A program made the position numbers and the translations under genes. Shown piece after piece: positions 1 through 10,200 of a DNA stretch of 64,000 nt (the first letter of the stretch is position 1; each line of letters starts with the position of its first letter). The notes beneath the pieces are model-generated. The model was not told where the DNA came from. It saw only the letters and a list, made by a program, of their open reading frames with translations, and ran no database searches. Origin of the DNA: Variovorax boronicumulans. Lineage in GTDB: Bacteria > Pseudomonadota > Gammaproteobacteria > Burkholderiales > Burkholderiaceae_C. The stretch covers positions 480,096 to 544,095 of the forward strand of contig NZ_JARXVG010000003.1 of NCBI RefSeq assembly GCF_029892485.1, written 5' to 3'.

Positions 1-2
1 CG

Positions 3-209
3 AGCCAGATCGCGATCGTCAACGAGGTGTTTCGGCCCACCGACGAAGAAATCACTCACGCCTGCAAGGTGGTCGAGGCCGCCCGCGACGCCGATGCCAA
101 GGGCGTGGGCGCCTACGTGGTCGACGGAAAAATGATCGACATCCCTTTCGTGATCCGCGCACGCGCCATCGTCGCGAGCGCGCGCAGCCTGGGGCTGTTG
201 CCGGGCTGA
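3..209 (+). CDS. HpcH/HpaI aldolase / citrate lyase beta-like CoA lyase (3' end only)
   Basis: Only the last 68 codons are in the window; the frame is open from base 3. The segment reads SQIAIVNEVFRPTDEEI, later GVGAYVVDGKMIDIPFV, then RARAI. This is the usual C-terminal signature of CitE-like lyases (HPSQI, GxGA, DGKMID, RAR), which cleave or form short acyl-CoA esters in the cytoplasm. It lies 40 bases upstream of a Bug receptor and a CoA-transferase, which suits a CoA-ester degradation operon. The active-site half is outside the window, so the substrate cannot be inferred. The gene is cut by the window edge, not visibly broken. Confidence 0.8.
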   Translation, partial: SQIAIVNEVFRPTDEEITHACKVVEAARDADAKGVGAYVVDGKMIDIPFVIRARAIVASARSLGLLPG

Positions 210-249
210 GCGTTCCGCTTCCTTTAAAAAAAATCAGGAGACAAGACAG

Positions 250-1239
250 ATGAAGATTTCCCCGTTGTTTCGCCTGCGCACGCTTGTTGTGGCGACCGTC
301 GCCAGCGGTTGCTTCGTGAGCGGCAGCGCATTCGCGCAGGCCGCGTATCCGGCCAAGACCATCACCATCGTCGTGCCCTATCCGGCAGGCGGCTCGAACG
401 ACACCTTTGCGCGGCAGGTGGCCAAGGAGCTGGGCGATGAACTCAAGCAACCGGTGATCATCGACAACCGCCCCGGCGCGAGCGGCAACACCGGCACCGG
501 GCAGGTCGCCAGGGCCACGCCCGACGGCTACACGCTGATGGCGGTGTCGTCGAGCATGACGACCAATGCGGCCGTGCAGTCGAAGCTGCCGTTCGATCCG
601 GTCAAGGGCTTCGCGCCCATCGCCATGTTCGCCAAGGGGCCGTTCATCGTCGCGGTGAACAACGAGTTTCCGGCCAAGACGCCGGCCGAGCTCATCGCGG
701 CCATCAAGGCGAAGCCGGGGCAGTACAACTATGCGTCGTCCGGCACGGGCAGCGTCAACCAGTTCGGCACCGAGCTGCTCAAGGCCAAGGTGGGCGACCT
801 GCAGATCGCGCACATTCCCTACAAGGGAATGGGCCCGGCCGTGACCGACCTCGTGGGCAACCAGACGCAGCTGTTGATTTCGAGCGGGCCGTCGCTGCTG
901 CCGATGGTGCGTGCCGGCAAGCTGCGCGCGGTCGGCATCACCAGCCTCAAGCCGAGCCCGATCGCGCCGGACCTCACGCCGCTTTCCACCGCCGTGCCCG
1001 GCTACGAATTCGAGCTCTGGTGGGGCCTGCTGGCACCCGCGGGCACGCCGCCCGAGGTGGTCGCCAAGCTCAATGCGACGGTCAACAAGATCCTGGCCAA
1101 GCCCGAGATCACGGCCAACTTCCTGCGCGAAGGCGCCATTGCCACGCCGCTCACGCCCGCGCAGTTCGGCACGGTCATCGCCGAAGACGTGGAGCGCTGG
1201 AAGAAGCTGGCCAAGCAGCAGAACATCACCGCCGACTGA
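250..1239 (+). CDS. Bug-family (TctC-like) periplasmic solute receptor
   Basis: This 329-residue protein has a Sec signal peptide of about 29 residues ending SAFA. The mature part opens with the Bug hallmark ITIVVPYPAGGSNDTFAR and continues with IDNRPGASGN and HIPYKGMGPAVTDL. Bug proteins bind carboxylates in the periplasm for tripartite tricarboxylate transporters; no TctA/TctB membrane genes are in the window, as is common for these orphan receptors. An AGGAG ribosome site lies 7-11 bases before the ATG. The gene sits between the CoA lyase and the CoA-transferase, so it probably captures a carboxylic acid feeding that pathway. The ligand is unknown. Confidence 0.93.
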   Translation: MKISPLFRLRTLVVATVASGCFVSGSAFAQAAYPAKTITIVVPYPAGGSNDTFARQVAKELGDELKQPVIIDNRPGASGNTGTGQVARATPDGYTLMAVSSSMTTNAAVQSKLPFDPVKGFAPIAMFAKGPFIVAVNNEFPAKTPAELIAAIKAKPGQYNYASSGTGSVNQFGTELLKAKVGDLQIAHIPYKGMGPAVTDLVGNQTQLLISSGPSLLPMVRAGKLRAVGITSLKPSPIAPDLTPLSTAVPGYEFELWWGLLAPAGTPPEVVAKLNATVNKILAKPEITANFLREGAIATPLTPAQFGTVIAEDVERWKKLAKQQNITAD

Positions 1240-1263
1240 GCATTGAAGAAGAAAGAACGATCC

Positions 1264-2448
1264 ATGAGTCTCGACGCCCCGCACGACGACACACGCCTGC
1301 CCGCGCGCAACGGCCCCGCGGGGCCGCTCAGCGGCGTGCGCGTGCTCGACCTGAGCGCCTACATCGCGGGCCCCTACGGCTGTTCGCTGCTGGCCGACCA
1401 GGGCGCCGAGGTCATCAAGATCGAACCGCCGACGGGCGACAACCTGCGCAAGTACCCCTCGACGCTCGAGGCCGAGAGCCGCGCCTTCATCGGCGTGAAC
1501 CGCAGCAAGCTCGGCGTGGTGCTCGACCTGAAAAATGTGCAAGACCTTGCCGCGCTGATGGCGCTGGTGCGCACCGCCGACGTGCTGGTGCACAACTTCC
1601 GGCCCAGCGTGCCGCCGCGGCTGGGCATTGCGTACGACCAGCTGAAGGCGATCAATCCGCGGCTCATCTACTGCAGCCTCACGGGCTATGGCGAGACCGG
1701 TCCGCTGCGCGAGAAGGCGGGCTACGACCAGGTGCTGCAGAGCATGACCGGCATGTGCGCACTGCAGGGCAAGCGCGGCGAGCCGCCCGAGATCATCTAC
1801 GGCTCGGTGGTCGACTACTACGCAGCCGCACTGGTGGCCGCCGGCGTGGCCTCGGCGCTGTACGAGCGCGAGAAGAGCGGGGAGGGCCAGTTCGTCGGCG
1901 TGTCGCTGCTGCGCTCCGCGCTCACGATGCAATCGGCGCGCATGGTGTGGGCCGAGGGCGAGCCGAAGGATGTGGGGCGCGACATGCGCTCGGGCGGCAT
2001 CACCGGCCTGCATCCGACGCGCGAAGGCCACATCTACATCTCGGCCAACACGCCGCACTTCTGGCAGGCGCTGTGCGCCAAGGTGGGCCTGACCGAGCTC
2101 GCGGCCGACGAGCGCTACGACTCGGTGCGCAAGCGCGCGCAGCATTTCGCCGAGATCGTTCCGCGCCTGCGCGAGGCGCTGGCTGCGCGCACCGCGCTCG
2201 AATGGGAAGAACTGTTCGGCGAAGAGGTGCCCTGCGCGGCGGCCCGCACGGTCGAGGACATGTTCGACAACGAGCAGGTGCTGGCCGAGGACATGGTCGC
2301 GAACTTCGCGCATCCCACGCTTGGCTCGTACCGAGGATTCACGCGTGCGGTGCAGTTCGGCCGCACGCCGGGCCCCGAGCCCTTTGCCGCGCCGACGTTG
2401 GGGCAGCACACGGGCCGGGTGCTCAGAGCCACGAACGCGGCAGACTGA
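1264..2448 (+). CDS. Family III (CaiB/BaiF) CoA-transferase
   Basis: The 394-residue protein carries the family III N-terminal signature DLSAYIAGPYGCSLLADQGA followed by EVIKIEPP, and the fold marker GYGETGPLREKAGYDQV. The Asp in YDQVLQ, near residue 155, matches the position of the catalytic aspartate of CaiB and formyl-CoA transferase. Such enzymes move CoA between carboxylic acids in the cytoplasm. The ATG at 1264 was preferred to an upstream TTG because it follows a purine-rich GAAGAAAGAACG. The next gene begins six bases past the stop. The acid activated is not evident. Confidence 0.92.
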   Translation: MSLDAPHDDTRLPARNGPAGPLSGVRVLDLSAYIAGPYGCSLLADQGAEVIKIEPPTGDNLRKYPSTLEAESRAFIGVNRSKLGVVLDLKNVQDLAALMALVRTADVLVHNFRPSVPPRLGIAYDQLKAINPRLIYCSLTGYGETGPLREKAGYDQVLQSMTGMCALQGKRGEPPEIIYGSVVDYYAAALVAAGVASALYEREKSGEGQFVGVSLLRSALTMQSARMVWAEGEPKDVGRDMRSGGITGLHPTREGHIYISANTPHFWQALCAKVGLTELAADERYDSVRKRAQHFAEIVPRLREALAARTALEWEELFGEEVPCAAARTVEDMFDNEQVLAEDMVANFAHPTLGSYRGFTRAVQFGRTPGPEPFAAPTLGQHTGRVLRATNAAD

Positions 2449-2454
2449 CGCCGA

Positions 2455-3351
2455 ATGGACGTCGTCTACCCCCACAGCAGCGGCACGCGCAAACCCACCA
2501 GCGCGGCGCCGGCGGGCGCGTGCGACGCGCACATGCACGTCTACGACCGCCGCTTCGCGCTGCACGGCTCGGCCGATGCGATGGTCGACAACGCCACGGC
2601 CGGCGACTACCGCCTGCTGCAGCAACGCATCGGCACGCAGCGCACGGTCGTCGTGCAGCCGCGCGTGCATGGCACCGACAACAGCGTGACGCTGGACGCG
2701 ATTCGCGTACTCGGCGCCGCGAACACGCGTGGCATCGCGGTGGTCCGCCCCGATGTGAGCAACGCCGAACTCGAGCGGCTGCACGCAGGCGGCATTCGCG
2801 GCATCCGCTTCACGCTCTACACGCCGGCCAATGCGGCGACCGATTTCTCGATGGTCGAGCCGCTCGCGCAGCGCGTGCATGCGTTCGACTGGCATGTGCA
2901 ACTGCACTGGAGCGCAGACCAGATCGCAGCGCACGCGGACCTGCTCGCGCGGCTGCCGTGCACGATCGTCTTCGACCATCTCGCGCGCCTGCCGTTGCCC
3001 GATGCGCTCTCGCATCCCGCGTTCGATGTGGTGAGCCGGCTGCGCGATAACGGCCGCACGTGGGTGAAGCTCTCCGGCCCCTACCTCGATTCGAAGACAG
3101 GCGCCGCCGGCGCCTATGCCGATACCGCAGCCGTCGCGCAGGCCTGGGTTCGCCAGGCCCCCGAGCGCGTGGTGTGGGGCAGCGACTGGCCGCATCCCAC
3201 CGAGCCGGCGGCCAAGCCCGACGACGCGGTGCTGTTCGACCTGCTGGGCACGTGGGTGCCCGACGAAACCACGCGCCGCCGCGTGCTCGTGGAGAACCCG
3301 GCGCTGCTCTACGGCTTTCCTGAAACGACGACACCCGAGACATCCGAATGA
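2455..3351 (+). CDS. Amidohydrolase_2 / LigI-like lactonase
   Basis: This 298-residue TIM-barrel hydrolase has the metal or substrate histidines of the PDC-lactonase (LigI) group: CDAHMHVYD near residue 25, FDHLAR near 173 and GSDWPHP near 242. GIRGIRFTLY and WVKLSGPY are also typical. Family members hydrolyse lactones or carboxylic intermediates of aromatic degradation in the cytoplasm. The gene lies 6 bases after the CoA-transferase, and its stop overlaps the ATG of the next Bug receptor (ATGA), so the three are probably co-translated. The exact substrate is not deducible. Confidence 0.9.
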   Translation: MDVVYPHSSGTRKPTSAAPAGACDAHMHVYDRRFALHGSADAMVDNATAGDYRLLQQRIGTQRTVVVQPRVHGTDNSVTLDAIRVLGAANTRGIAVVRPDVSNAELERLHAGGIRGIRFTLYTPANAATDFSMVEPLAQRVHAFDWHVQLHWSADQIAAHADLLARLPCTIVFDHLARLPLPDALSHPAFDVVSRLRDNGRTWVKLSGPYLDSKTGAAGAYADTAAVAQAWVRQAPERVVWGSDWPHPTEPAAKPDDAVLFDLLGTWVPDETTRRRVLVENPALLYGFPETTTPETSE

Positions 3352-4310
3352 AGAAGAGACACGCCCTGAAATCGATCGCCGCCCTTGCCGCCTGCCTTCC
3401 ACTGCTGGGCTGGGCCGCATGGCCCGACAAGCCGATCCGCATGGTGGTGCCGTATGCCGCGGGCGGCGGCGCGGACAACACCGCGCGCGTGGTCGCGCAG
3501 CAGATGAGCATCGCGCTGGGCCAGCAGATCGTCATCGACAACAAGCCGGGCGCCGGTGGCGTGATCGGCGAAGACAACGTGGCAAAGGCACCGGCCGACG
3601 GCTACACCGTGCTCTACGACGCCTCGGCCTTCTCGGTCAATCCGTCGCTGCGCAAGCTGCAGTTCGATGCGGCCAGGGACTTCATTCCCGTGTCGCTGGT
3701 GGCCACCGCGCCGCAGATCCTCGTCGTGCCCGCCACCGCGCCGTACAGGACGGTCGCGGAGTTCCTGGACTTCGCGCGCAAGAACCCCGGCAAGCTGAGC
3801 TTCGCATCGGCCGGCGGCGGCACCGGCTCGCACCTGGCGGGGGAGGCGCTGAACGAACAGGCCAAGGTCAACCTGATGCACGTGCCGTACAAGGGCGGCG
3901 CGCCCGCGCTGACCGACGTGATGGGCGAGCAGGTCTCGGCGTACTTCGGCAACGTGGCTTCGACGCTGGGCTACGTCAAGTCGGGCAAGCTGCGCGCGCT
4001 GGCCGTGAGTTCCGCGAAGCGGGTGCCCGGGCTGCCCGACACACCGACGCTCGCCGAGTCGGGCCTCGCGGGCTACAACGTGGTCGAGTGGAACGGCGTG
4101 TTCCTGCCCAGGGGCACGCCGCCCGACGTCGTGCAGCGGTTGGGCAAGGCGGTGCAGGCGGCGGTCAACGATCCCGCGGTGAAGCAGAAGTTGCTGCAAC
4201 TGGGGCTGGAGCCCGCGGGCTCCACGCCCGAGGCGTTCTCGAAGTTCGTGCAGGACGAGACAGGCCGGGTGAGTGCGTTGGTGAGGGCGCGGAACATCCG
4301 GGTCGATTGA
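3348..4310 (+). CDS. Second Bug-family (TctC-like) solute receptor
   Basis: The 320-residue protein has a short signal peptide (MKKRHALKSIAALAACLPLL, then GWA) and the Bug hallmarks RMVVPYAAGGGADNTARVV, IDNKPGAGGVIGEDNV and HVPYKGGAPALTDVMG. It overlaps the lactonase stop by four bases, so it belongs to the same operon as the receptor at 250. The two receptors are clearly different sequences; one operon with two receptors suggests two related carboxylate substrates or one substrate plus its product. About 200 bases follow before the next gene, with no convincing terminator. Confidence 0.93.
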   Translation: MKKRHALKSIAALAACLPLLGWAAWPDKPIRMVVPYAAGGGADNTARVVAQQMSIALGQQIVIDNKPGAGGVIGEDNVAKAPADGYTVLYDASAFSVNPSLRKLQFDAARDFIPVSLVATAPQILVVPATAPYRTVAEFLDFARKNPGKLSFASAGGGTGSHLAGEALNEQAKVNLMHVPYKGGAPALTDVMGEQVSAYFGNVASTLGYVKSGKLRALAVSSAKRVPGLPDTPTLAESGLAGYNVVEWNGVFLPRGTPPDVVQRLGKAVQAAVNDPAVKQKLLQLGLEPAGSTPEAFSKFVQDETGRVSALVRARNIRVD

Positions 4311-4510
4311 TCCCGGTCGCCGCGTCGGCGGGGGCTGGTTTCGCGGCTCATGGCGCGGCCAGGCGCCGAGCAAAGGGGCCTTTCGTTTCAGGAACGCCAC
4401 GACGCCGGGCGGTGGGCGCCAGCGAGAGGGCGACCGGGACCCAAAAAGCGCTTACAGTCATCGCGCTGCATCTCCCCCCGAAAAAACCTTCCCGCCAACC
4501 CGCGAGGCCC

Positions 4511-5260
4511 ATGTCCGTGACCACCCAAACCCTGGCCGATGCCTGCTTTCCCGGCTTCGGTTCGGCGTTCACCATGGCGTTCCAGCCGATTGTCGACCTC
4601 GCGCGGCACGAGGTTTTCGCGCATGAGGCCCTGGTGCGAGGCCTCTCGGGGCAAGGCGCCGGCGAGGTGCTCGCCGGTGTGGATGCCTCCCAGCGCTTTG
4701 CCTTTCACGAGGCCTGCCGGGTCAAGGCCATCGAGATGGCCGCGGCCCTTGGCATGGGGTCCAGGCTCAGCCTCAACGTGCTGCCCAACGACGTTGCCGG
4801 GCAGTCCCAGTGCTTTCGCACGGCCATGGCCGCCGCGGATCACTGCAATTTCCCGGTGAATCGCCTGATGTTCGAAGTCACCGAGGGCGAGCGGGTGACC
4901 GACCTGCCCGGCCTTGCGGCCGTCTTCAAGTCCTTCAGGCACCACGGCTTCACCTCGGCCATCGACGATTTCGGGGCCGCCTACGCGGGCTTCGAGCTGC
5001 TCGCGGGCTTCCAGCCCGATGTGGTCAAGATCGACATGAGCCTGGTGCGCAACATCCACGCCGACCCGGTCCGCCTGGCCATCGTGAAGGGCTTCGTCGG
5101 CACCTGCGCAGAGCTGAACATCCGGGTGGTGGCCGAAGGCGTCGAGGTGTCGGAAGAAGTCGAGGCGCTCCACGCGCTGGGTGTGGATCTGTTCCAGGGC
5201 TACTTCTTCGCGAAGCCCGCCATTGCCGCATTGCCGGCCGTGGCGTGGGGCACCGCCTGA
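4511..5260 (+). CDS. EAL-domain cyclic-di-GMP phosphodiesterase
   Basis: The 249-residue protein is one free-standing EAL domain with no sensor or membrane segment. Catalytic positions look complete: EALVRG for the EAL motif, the Asn in SLNVLPN, the Glu in FEVTEGE, the DDFGAAYAG loop, the Lys in VVKIDMSLV, the Glu in VVAEGVE and the Gln in FQGYFFAKP. It should hydrolyse c-di-GMP to pGpG in the cytoplasm. It converges on the ATPase gene at 5301, with 40 bases between the stops. The frame is open far upstream, but the EAL domain begins just after the ATG at 4511. Confidence 0.92.
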   Translation: MSVTTQTLADACFPGFGSAFTMAFQPIVDLARHEVFAHEALVRGLSGQGAGEVLAGVDASQRFAFHEACRVKAIEMAAALGMGSRLSLNVLPNDVAGQSQCFRTAMAAADHCNFPVNRLMFEVTEGERVTDLPGLAAVFKSFRHHGFTSAIDDFGAAYAGFELLAGFQPDVVKIDMSLVRNIHADPVRLAIVKGFVGTCAELNIRVVAEGVEVSEEVEALHALGVDLFQGYFFAKPAIAALPAVAWGTA

Positions 5261-5300
5261 CGCGGCGGGTGCGCCCCGCCGGTCCCGCTCACCCGGTCAC

Positions 5301-7190
5301 TCACACATTGCTGGTCGCGCGGACTTCCTCGATGCTCGTCTGTCCGGCCAGCACCTTCTCGATGCCGTCCTGACGCAGCGTGCGCATGCCTTCGCGCAGC
5401 GCCGCCTGCTGCAGTTCCTCGGCGCGCGCGCCGCCCTGCACCAGGCGGCGAAGGGTCTTGGACATCACCATCAGCTCGTGGATGCCGACGCGGCCCTTGA
5501 AGCCGGTGTCCCCGCAATGCGGGCATCCGGTGCTGGTGAAGGTGTGCAGCCGGCCGTCGTGCCCATGGCGTGCGATCCAGTCGTCGTGCACGGCCTTGCG
5601 CTCGGCGGGGGGGGACTCCGCGCCGAAGGCGTGCATGTAGTCGGCCAGCAGTTCCTCGACCTTTTCCGGGCTCGCGGGCGCGCTGGTGGTGCACTGGCTG
5701 CACAGGCGCCGCACCAGCCGCTGCGCCAGCACCGCCAGCAGCGAGTCGGCGAAATTGAAGGGGTCCATGCCCATGTCCAGCAGGCGGGTCACGGTCTCGG
5801 GGGCGCTGTTGGTGTGCAGGGTCGAGAGCACGAGGTGGCCGGTCAATGAGGCCTCGATGGCGGTTCCGGCGGTCTCCGCGTCGCGGATTTCGCCCACCAT
5901 GATCACATCGGGATCGGCGCGCACGAAGGCCCGCAGCGCCTTGGCAAAGGTCCAGTCGATGCGGGGGTTGACCTGCACTTGCCGCAGGCCCGCCTGCGTG
6001 ATCTCGATGGGGTCTTCCGCGGTCCAGATCTTTCGCTCGGGCGTGTTGATGTGCATCAGCGCCGAATGCAGCGTGGTGGTCTTGCCCGAACCCGTCGGCC
6101 CCACGCACAGCACCATGCCGTAGGGGCGCTCGATGGCCTGGGTGAGCTGCGCGAGATTGCGCGGCGACAGGCCCAGCTGGCTCATCGGAATGGGCTTGGC
6201 GGACGCAAGGATGCGCATGACCACGTCCTCGAGGCCGTTGTTGGTCGGGATGGTGGCCACGCGCAGCTCGATGCGGTGCTGCGGCGAGTACTTGCCGAAG
6301 TTGATCTTGCCGTCCTGCGGCTTGCGCTTCTCGCTGATGTCCAGGTCGCACATGATCTTGATGCGCGCGACCACCGCGTTGCGGTAGCTGGAGGGAAGCT
6401 CCAGGTAGGTGTAGAGCCGCCCATCGCGGCGAAACCGGATGCGGGTCTTGTCGTTGCCTGGCGAGCTTTCGATGTGGATGTCCGATGCGCCCTCGCGGTG
6501 CGCTTCCAGGATCATGCTGTTGATCATGCGCACGAGCGAGTTGTCCGATTGCTCGATCGGCGCCTCGGTGCTGGCGGCGACCGAGCGGCCCTCCTTCTCG
6601 AGCGTTTCGAGCAGCTCGCTGGTGCCGGCCATGTCGAACTCCAGCGGCCGCATCGGATCGAGGCTGGCCGAGCGCGCCGCCGCGGGCTCGCCGAGTTTCT
6701 CGTAGGCTCGTTGCAGCACGCCGTCCAGGTCGAGGCATTTGCCGAGGACCGGAATCACCTTCACCTGGGCGATGAACTCCACCTCGTCGATCGCGGCGTG
6801 CCGGCTGGCGGGGTCGTCCAATGCGACGACCAGGCGCCCCTCGTGCAGCATCAGCGGCATCACCTGGAGCCGCTGGGCCGCGGCGTGGCCGATCTTGCGC
6901 AGGGCCTCCGCGGCCGGCGCGAACAGGTGCAGGTTCACCAGCGGGTAGCCCATCTTGTGCACCAGCGCCGTCTGCAGCTGGGCGCGGCTGACCAAGCCCA
7001 TGCGCACCAGCGTTTCGCCCAGGGGCACCTGGGGAGTGAGCTGCTGCTGCGCGAGCGCGGTGCGCAGCTGCTCGTCGGTGATCATGCCCAGCGACATCAG
7101 CGCCTGGCCGATGCGCGCGATCGGCATGCGGCTCTGGGCGGCGAGTTCGGTCAGCAGTTGTTCGGGTGTGGTGACTTCGGTGGATGTCAT
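5301..7190 (-). CDS. GspE/PilB/MshE-type secretion ATPase with MshEN-like N-terminus
   Basis: This 629-residue ATPase has Walker A GPTGSGKTTTLHSAL near residue 360, the Asp box DPDVIMVGEIRDAET near 425 and the GHLVLSTLHTN His box. Two Cys pairs, CSQC near 500 and CPHC near 556, form the zinc knob typical of PilB/GspE. The N-terminus carries RIGQALMSLGMITDEQLRTA and then PLGETLVRMGLVSRAQLQTA, which fit the tandem RLGxxLxxxG...LxxxLxxQ motif of MshEN domains; the second copy has Pro for Arg. MshEN domains bind c-di-GMP. No pilin, PilC or secretin genes are nearby. An EAL gene and a GGDEF gene flank it. Confidence 0.93.
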   Translation of the reverse strand: MTSTEVTTPEQLLTELAAQSRMPIARIGQALMSLGMITDEQLRTALAQQQLTPQVPLGETLVRMGLVSRAQLQTALVHKMGYPLVNLHLFAPAAEALRKIGHAAAQRLQVMPLMLHEGRLVVALDDPASRHAAIDEVEFIAQVKVIPVLGKCLDLDGVLQRAYEKLGEPAAARSASLDPMRPLEFDMAGTSELLETLEKEGRSVAASTEAPIEQSDNSLVRMINSMILEAHREGASDIHIESSPGNDKTRIRFRRDGRLYTYLELPSSYRNAVVARIKIMCDLDISEKRKPQDGKINFGKYSPQHRIELRVATIPTNNGLEDVVMRILASAKPIPMSQLGLSPRNLAQLTQAIERPYGMVLCVGPTGSGKTTTLHSALMHINTPERKIWTAEDPIEITQAGLRQVQVNPRIDWTFAKALRAFVRADPDVIMVGEIRDAETAGTAIEASLTGHLVLSTLHTNSAPETVTRLLDMGMDPFNFADSLLAVLAQRLVRRLCSQCTTSAPASPEKVEELLADYMHAFGAESPPAERKAVHDDWIARHGHDGRLHTFTSTGCPHCGDTGFKGRVGIHELMVMSKTLRRLVQGGARAEELQQAALREGMRTLRQDGIEKVLAGQTSIEEVRATSNV

Positions 7191-7280
7191 GCAATGGTTC
7201 CTCTTGTTCTGGCGGTTCTGTTCCGGCGCCCGATGGCGTGGAACGCGCTGCGGCCGGAGCCGCGGAATGCAGGCGATGAA

Positions 7281-10200
7281 TCAGACGGAAAACTCGAACC
7301 TGTTCCTCCCCGCCGACTTTGCCGCATAGAGCGCGCTGTCCGCACGGGCCAGCAATTCCTCGGCAGTGAAGGAGGCAATGTCCCCTTCGCGAAATACCAC
7401 GCCGATGCTGGTCGTGACCCGCAGCGACCGGCCGTCGATGCGGAACGCGGGAGCGCGGACCCGATCGAGGATCTTCTGCGCCACGGCCGCCGCCGCCTCC
7501 CGCGCATGCAGGTTCTCCAGCACGACGATGAACTCGTCCCCCGCAAGCCGCGCCACGGTGTCGGTGCTTCGCACGCTGGCCCGCAGCCGGTCGGCGTATT
7601 CGGTCAGCACGCTGTCGCCGCTCGCATGGCCCAGGGTGTCGTTGATGGACTTGAATGCGTCGATGTCCAGGAACATCAGGGCCATCGCGCTTCCCGTGCG
7701 CTGCGCGCGCAGGATCGCCGCGGGCAGGAGCTCGTTCAAGGCGAGCCGGTTCGGCAGGCCCGTGAGCGTGTCGAGCCGGGCCAGTTCGATCAGCTGGTTC
7801 TCCACGGCCTTCAGCGCGGTGATGTCGAGGCTCAGCGAGAAGATGCCGCGGGTCGTTCCATCCGCCGCCTTGTCGGGCACGTAGCTCGTGCGGGTCACCC
7901 GAACCTGATCCTTTGTCTTGGTCTCTGCATCGAACTCGACCCGCTCACCGCCCAGCGCCCGCGCGATCATGCCCTTGCGCATGGAATAGAACTCGAAGCC
8001 AGCCACTTCGCTGATGTGGCGGCCCAGAAGCTCCGCGGGCTCGACATCGAGCCACTCTCGGTAGGTGCCGTTGGCGAAGGCCACTTTCTCCTCGCGATCG
8101 ATGTAGGTGATGAGCGCGGGCAGGTTGTCGGTGATGGTGCGCAGACGTTCCTCGCTCTCGGTGCGCTGCAGCTCCGCCTGCTTCAGCGCCGTGATGTTGA
8201 AGGTCATGAGGTAGAACCCCAGCACGCGGCCCGCGAGGTCCTTGTCCGGTATCAGGTGCGCCTGGAAGTAGCCGTCCCTGCCATGCAGCGGCGCATGAAC
8301 GGGAAAGCGCACCTGCTTGCCCGCGAGCACCACGGGGATGTACGGCGCGTGCTGCCTGTACATCGATTCGCCCAGGGCCGACCGCAGCGTGACGCCGTCC
8401 AGCGGACGGTCGCCATGGTCCGCCCACTGCCGCGCGCGGTTGTTGGCGTAGAGGCAGTTCTCCTCGCTGTCGAAATAGCCGACCAGGGCGGGAATGCTGT
8501 CGGTCACGTCGCGCAGCCGCTTCTGCTGCTCGGTCAGGGCCTTGCGCACGTTCACTTCGTCGGTGATGTCGAAGGTCATCGCGAAGACGCCCTGCACCGC
8601 GCCGCTCGCGTCCTGGTCGGGAATGTAGTGGGCCTTGTAGGTGCGGTCGCCGACGCCGAGCGCCGGGTCGCCGTTCTTCTCGATGACCACCGTCTCGCCC
8701 GCCAGGGCGCGCCGGATCCAGGGCTCGACGACGGCGAAATCCGTCGGCCCGCGCACCTCGGGCATCGACTGGCCGACCATCGAATCCTTCCGGTGCAGCG
8801 CCTTGATGTGGGCGTTCACGAAGGTGTAGTGCAACGACGCATCGACGTGCGACACCAGTGCCGGAATGTTGTCCGCGATGGTGCGGACCTTTGCCTCGCT
8901 GTGCGCCAGGCTGGCCTCGGTGCGCTTGTGCTCCGTCACGTCGAAGGTCATGGCGTAGTAGCCGCGGTACTGCCCGGCCTGGTCGAGGTCGGGGATCAGG
9001 TCGGTCTGGAAGAAGTGCTCCTGCCCATCGGGCCCCGACGCATCGCGCCGCTCGAAGGTGACCGGCTTGCCCGCCGCCACGCGCTGGAGGCCCGCTGCAA
9101 GGGCCGCATCGTCGCCGGGGCTGTTCATGCTCTGCACCGGCTGCCCGATGAGCTGCGCCGCGCCCTGGCCCAGCTTCTCGCACAGGCGGGCGTTCACGAA
9201 GGTGTAGCGGCCCTGCGCATCGGCATGCGAGACCATGGCGGGGAGGTTGTCGGTGATGTCGCGCAGGAACTTCTCGCTCGCCTGCCGCTGCCGCATCAGG
9301 CGGTCGAAGGTGCGCGACAGGTCGCCGATTTCATCGTTGGTGTATTTGCGCAGCGCCGCCACCTCGGCCGGTGCGGCCTGCGCGTCCAGCATGTGCCGGT
9401 GCAACGCCGTGACGGGCTTGAGCTGCCGCCGCACGACGGCCAGCGCGATCGCCCCGGCCAGCAGCGCGAGCACGAGAGCCCCCGCCCAGGCCGCGCGCTC
9501 GATGGCATCGACGTGCGCAAACGCCTCGTCGCGCGGATACATGGCGCCCATGATCCAGTCGGCCTGCCGCAAGCGCCTGAAGGCATAGAGGCCGTGCACG
9601 CCCGCGCGGTTGACGCCCTCGGTCGCACCTTCGAAGCCCGCGATCGCGCGTTCGATCTCGGGGTTGCGCGCCGTGTCCGGGCTCGCTGCATTGGAACCCC
9701 GCTCTTCGCGCGGATGGTCGATCACGACGCCGTCCGTCGTGGTGATGAACAGGTATCCGGTGTCGCCGAACCTCACGCCGGCCAACTCACCGAGGATGTT
9801 GCGGTCCTTCAGGTTGATGGAGCCGCTGATCACGAACTGCACCTGGCCCTCTTCGTCCAGGACCGGCTCGGTGATCGCCACCTGCGCCAGGCCGTTGATC
9901 CGGTTGCGGTAGGGCTGCGAGGTCACGCCCGCCTTGGCGGCCACCGTGTCCTGGAAATACGCGCGATCCTTGAGATTCACCCGGCCGATCGGGTCGGCGC
10001 CGTTGAGGTTGGCCACCAGGTTGCCTTGCATGTCGATGAAGGACACGTTGTCGAACGCCTCGCGCAAGGACTTGTGGCGCTCCAGGAAGGCCTGCAACGG
10101 CGCCGCATCCGGCAGCTGCAGCGCCTCCGCGCTGTCGCCGAAGGTCTTGAGCAGCGTGCGCCGGCTGACGAACTTTTGGTCTACCGCATCCGCCAGGGCC

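Noticed and set aside
52..3420. A frame of over 1100 codons open on the minus strand
   Set aside because: It lies opposite five clearly conserved genes, is extremely rich in Arg, His, Ala and Gln, and matches no family. High-GC codon use leaves the antisense frame free of stops.
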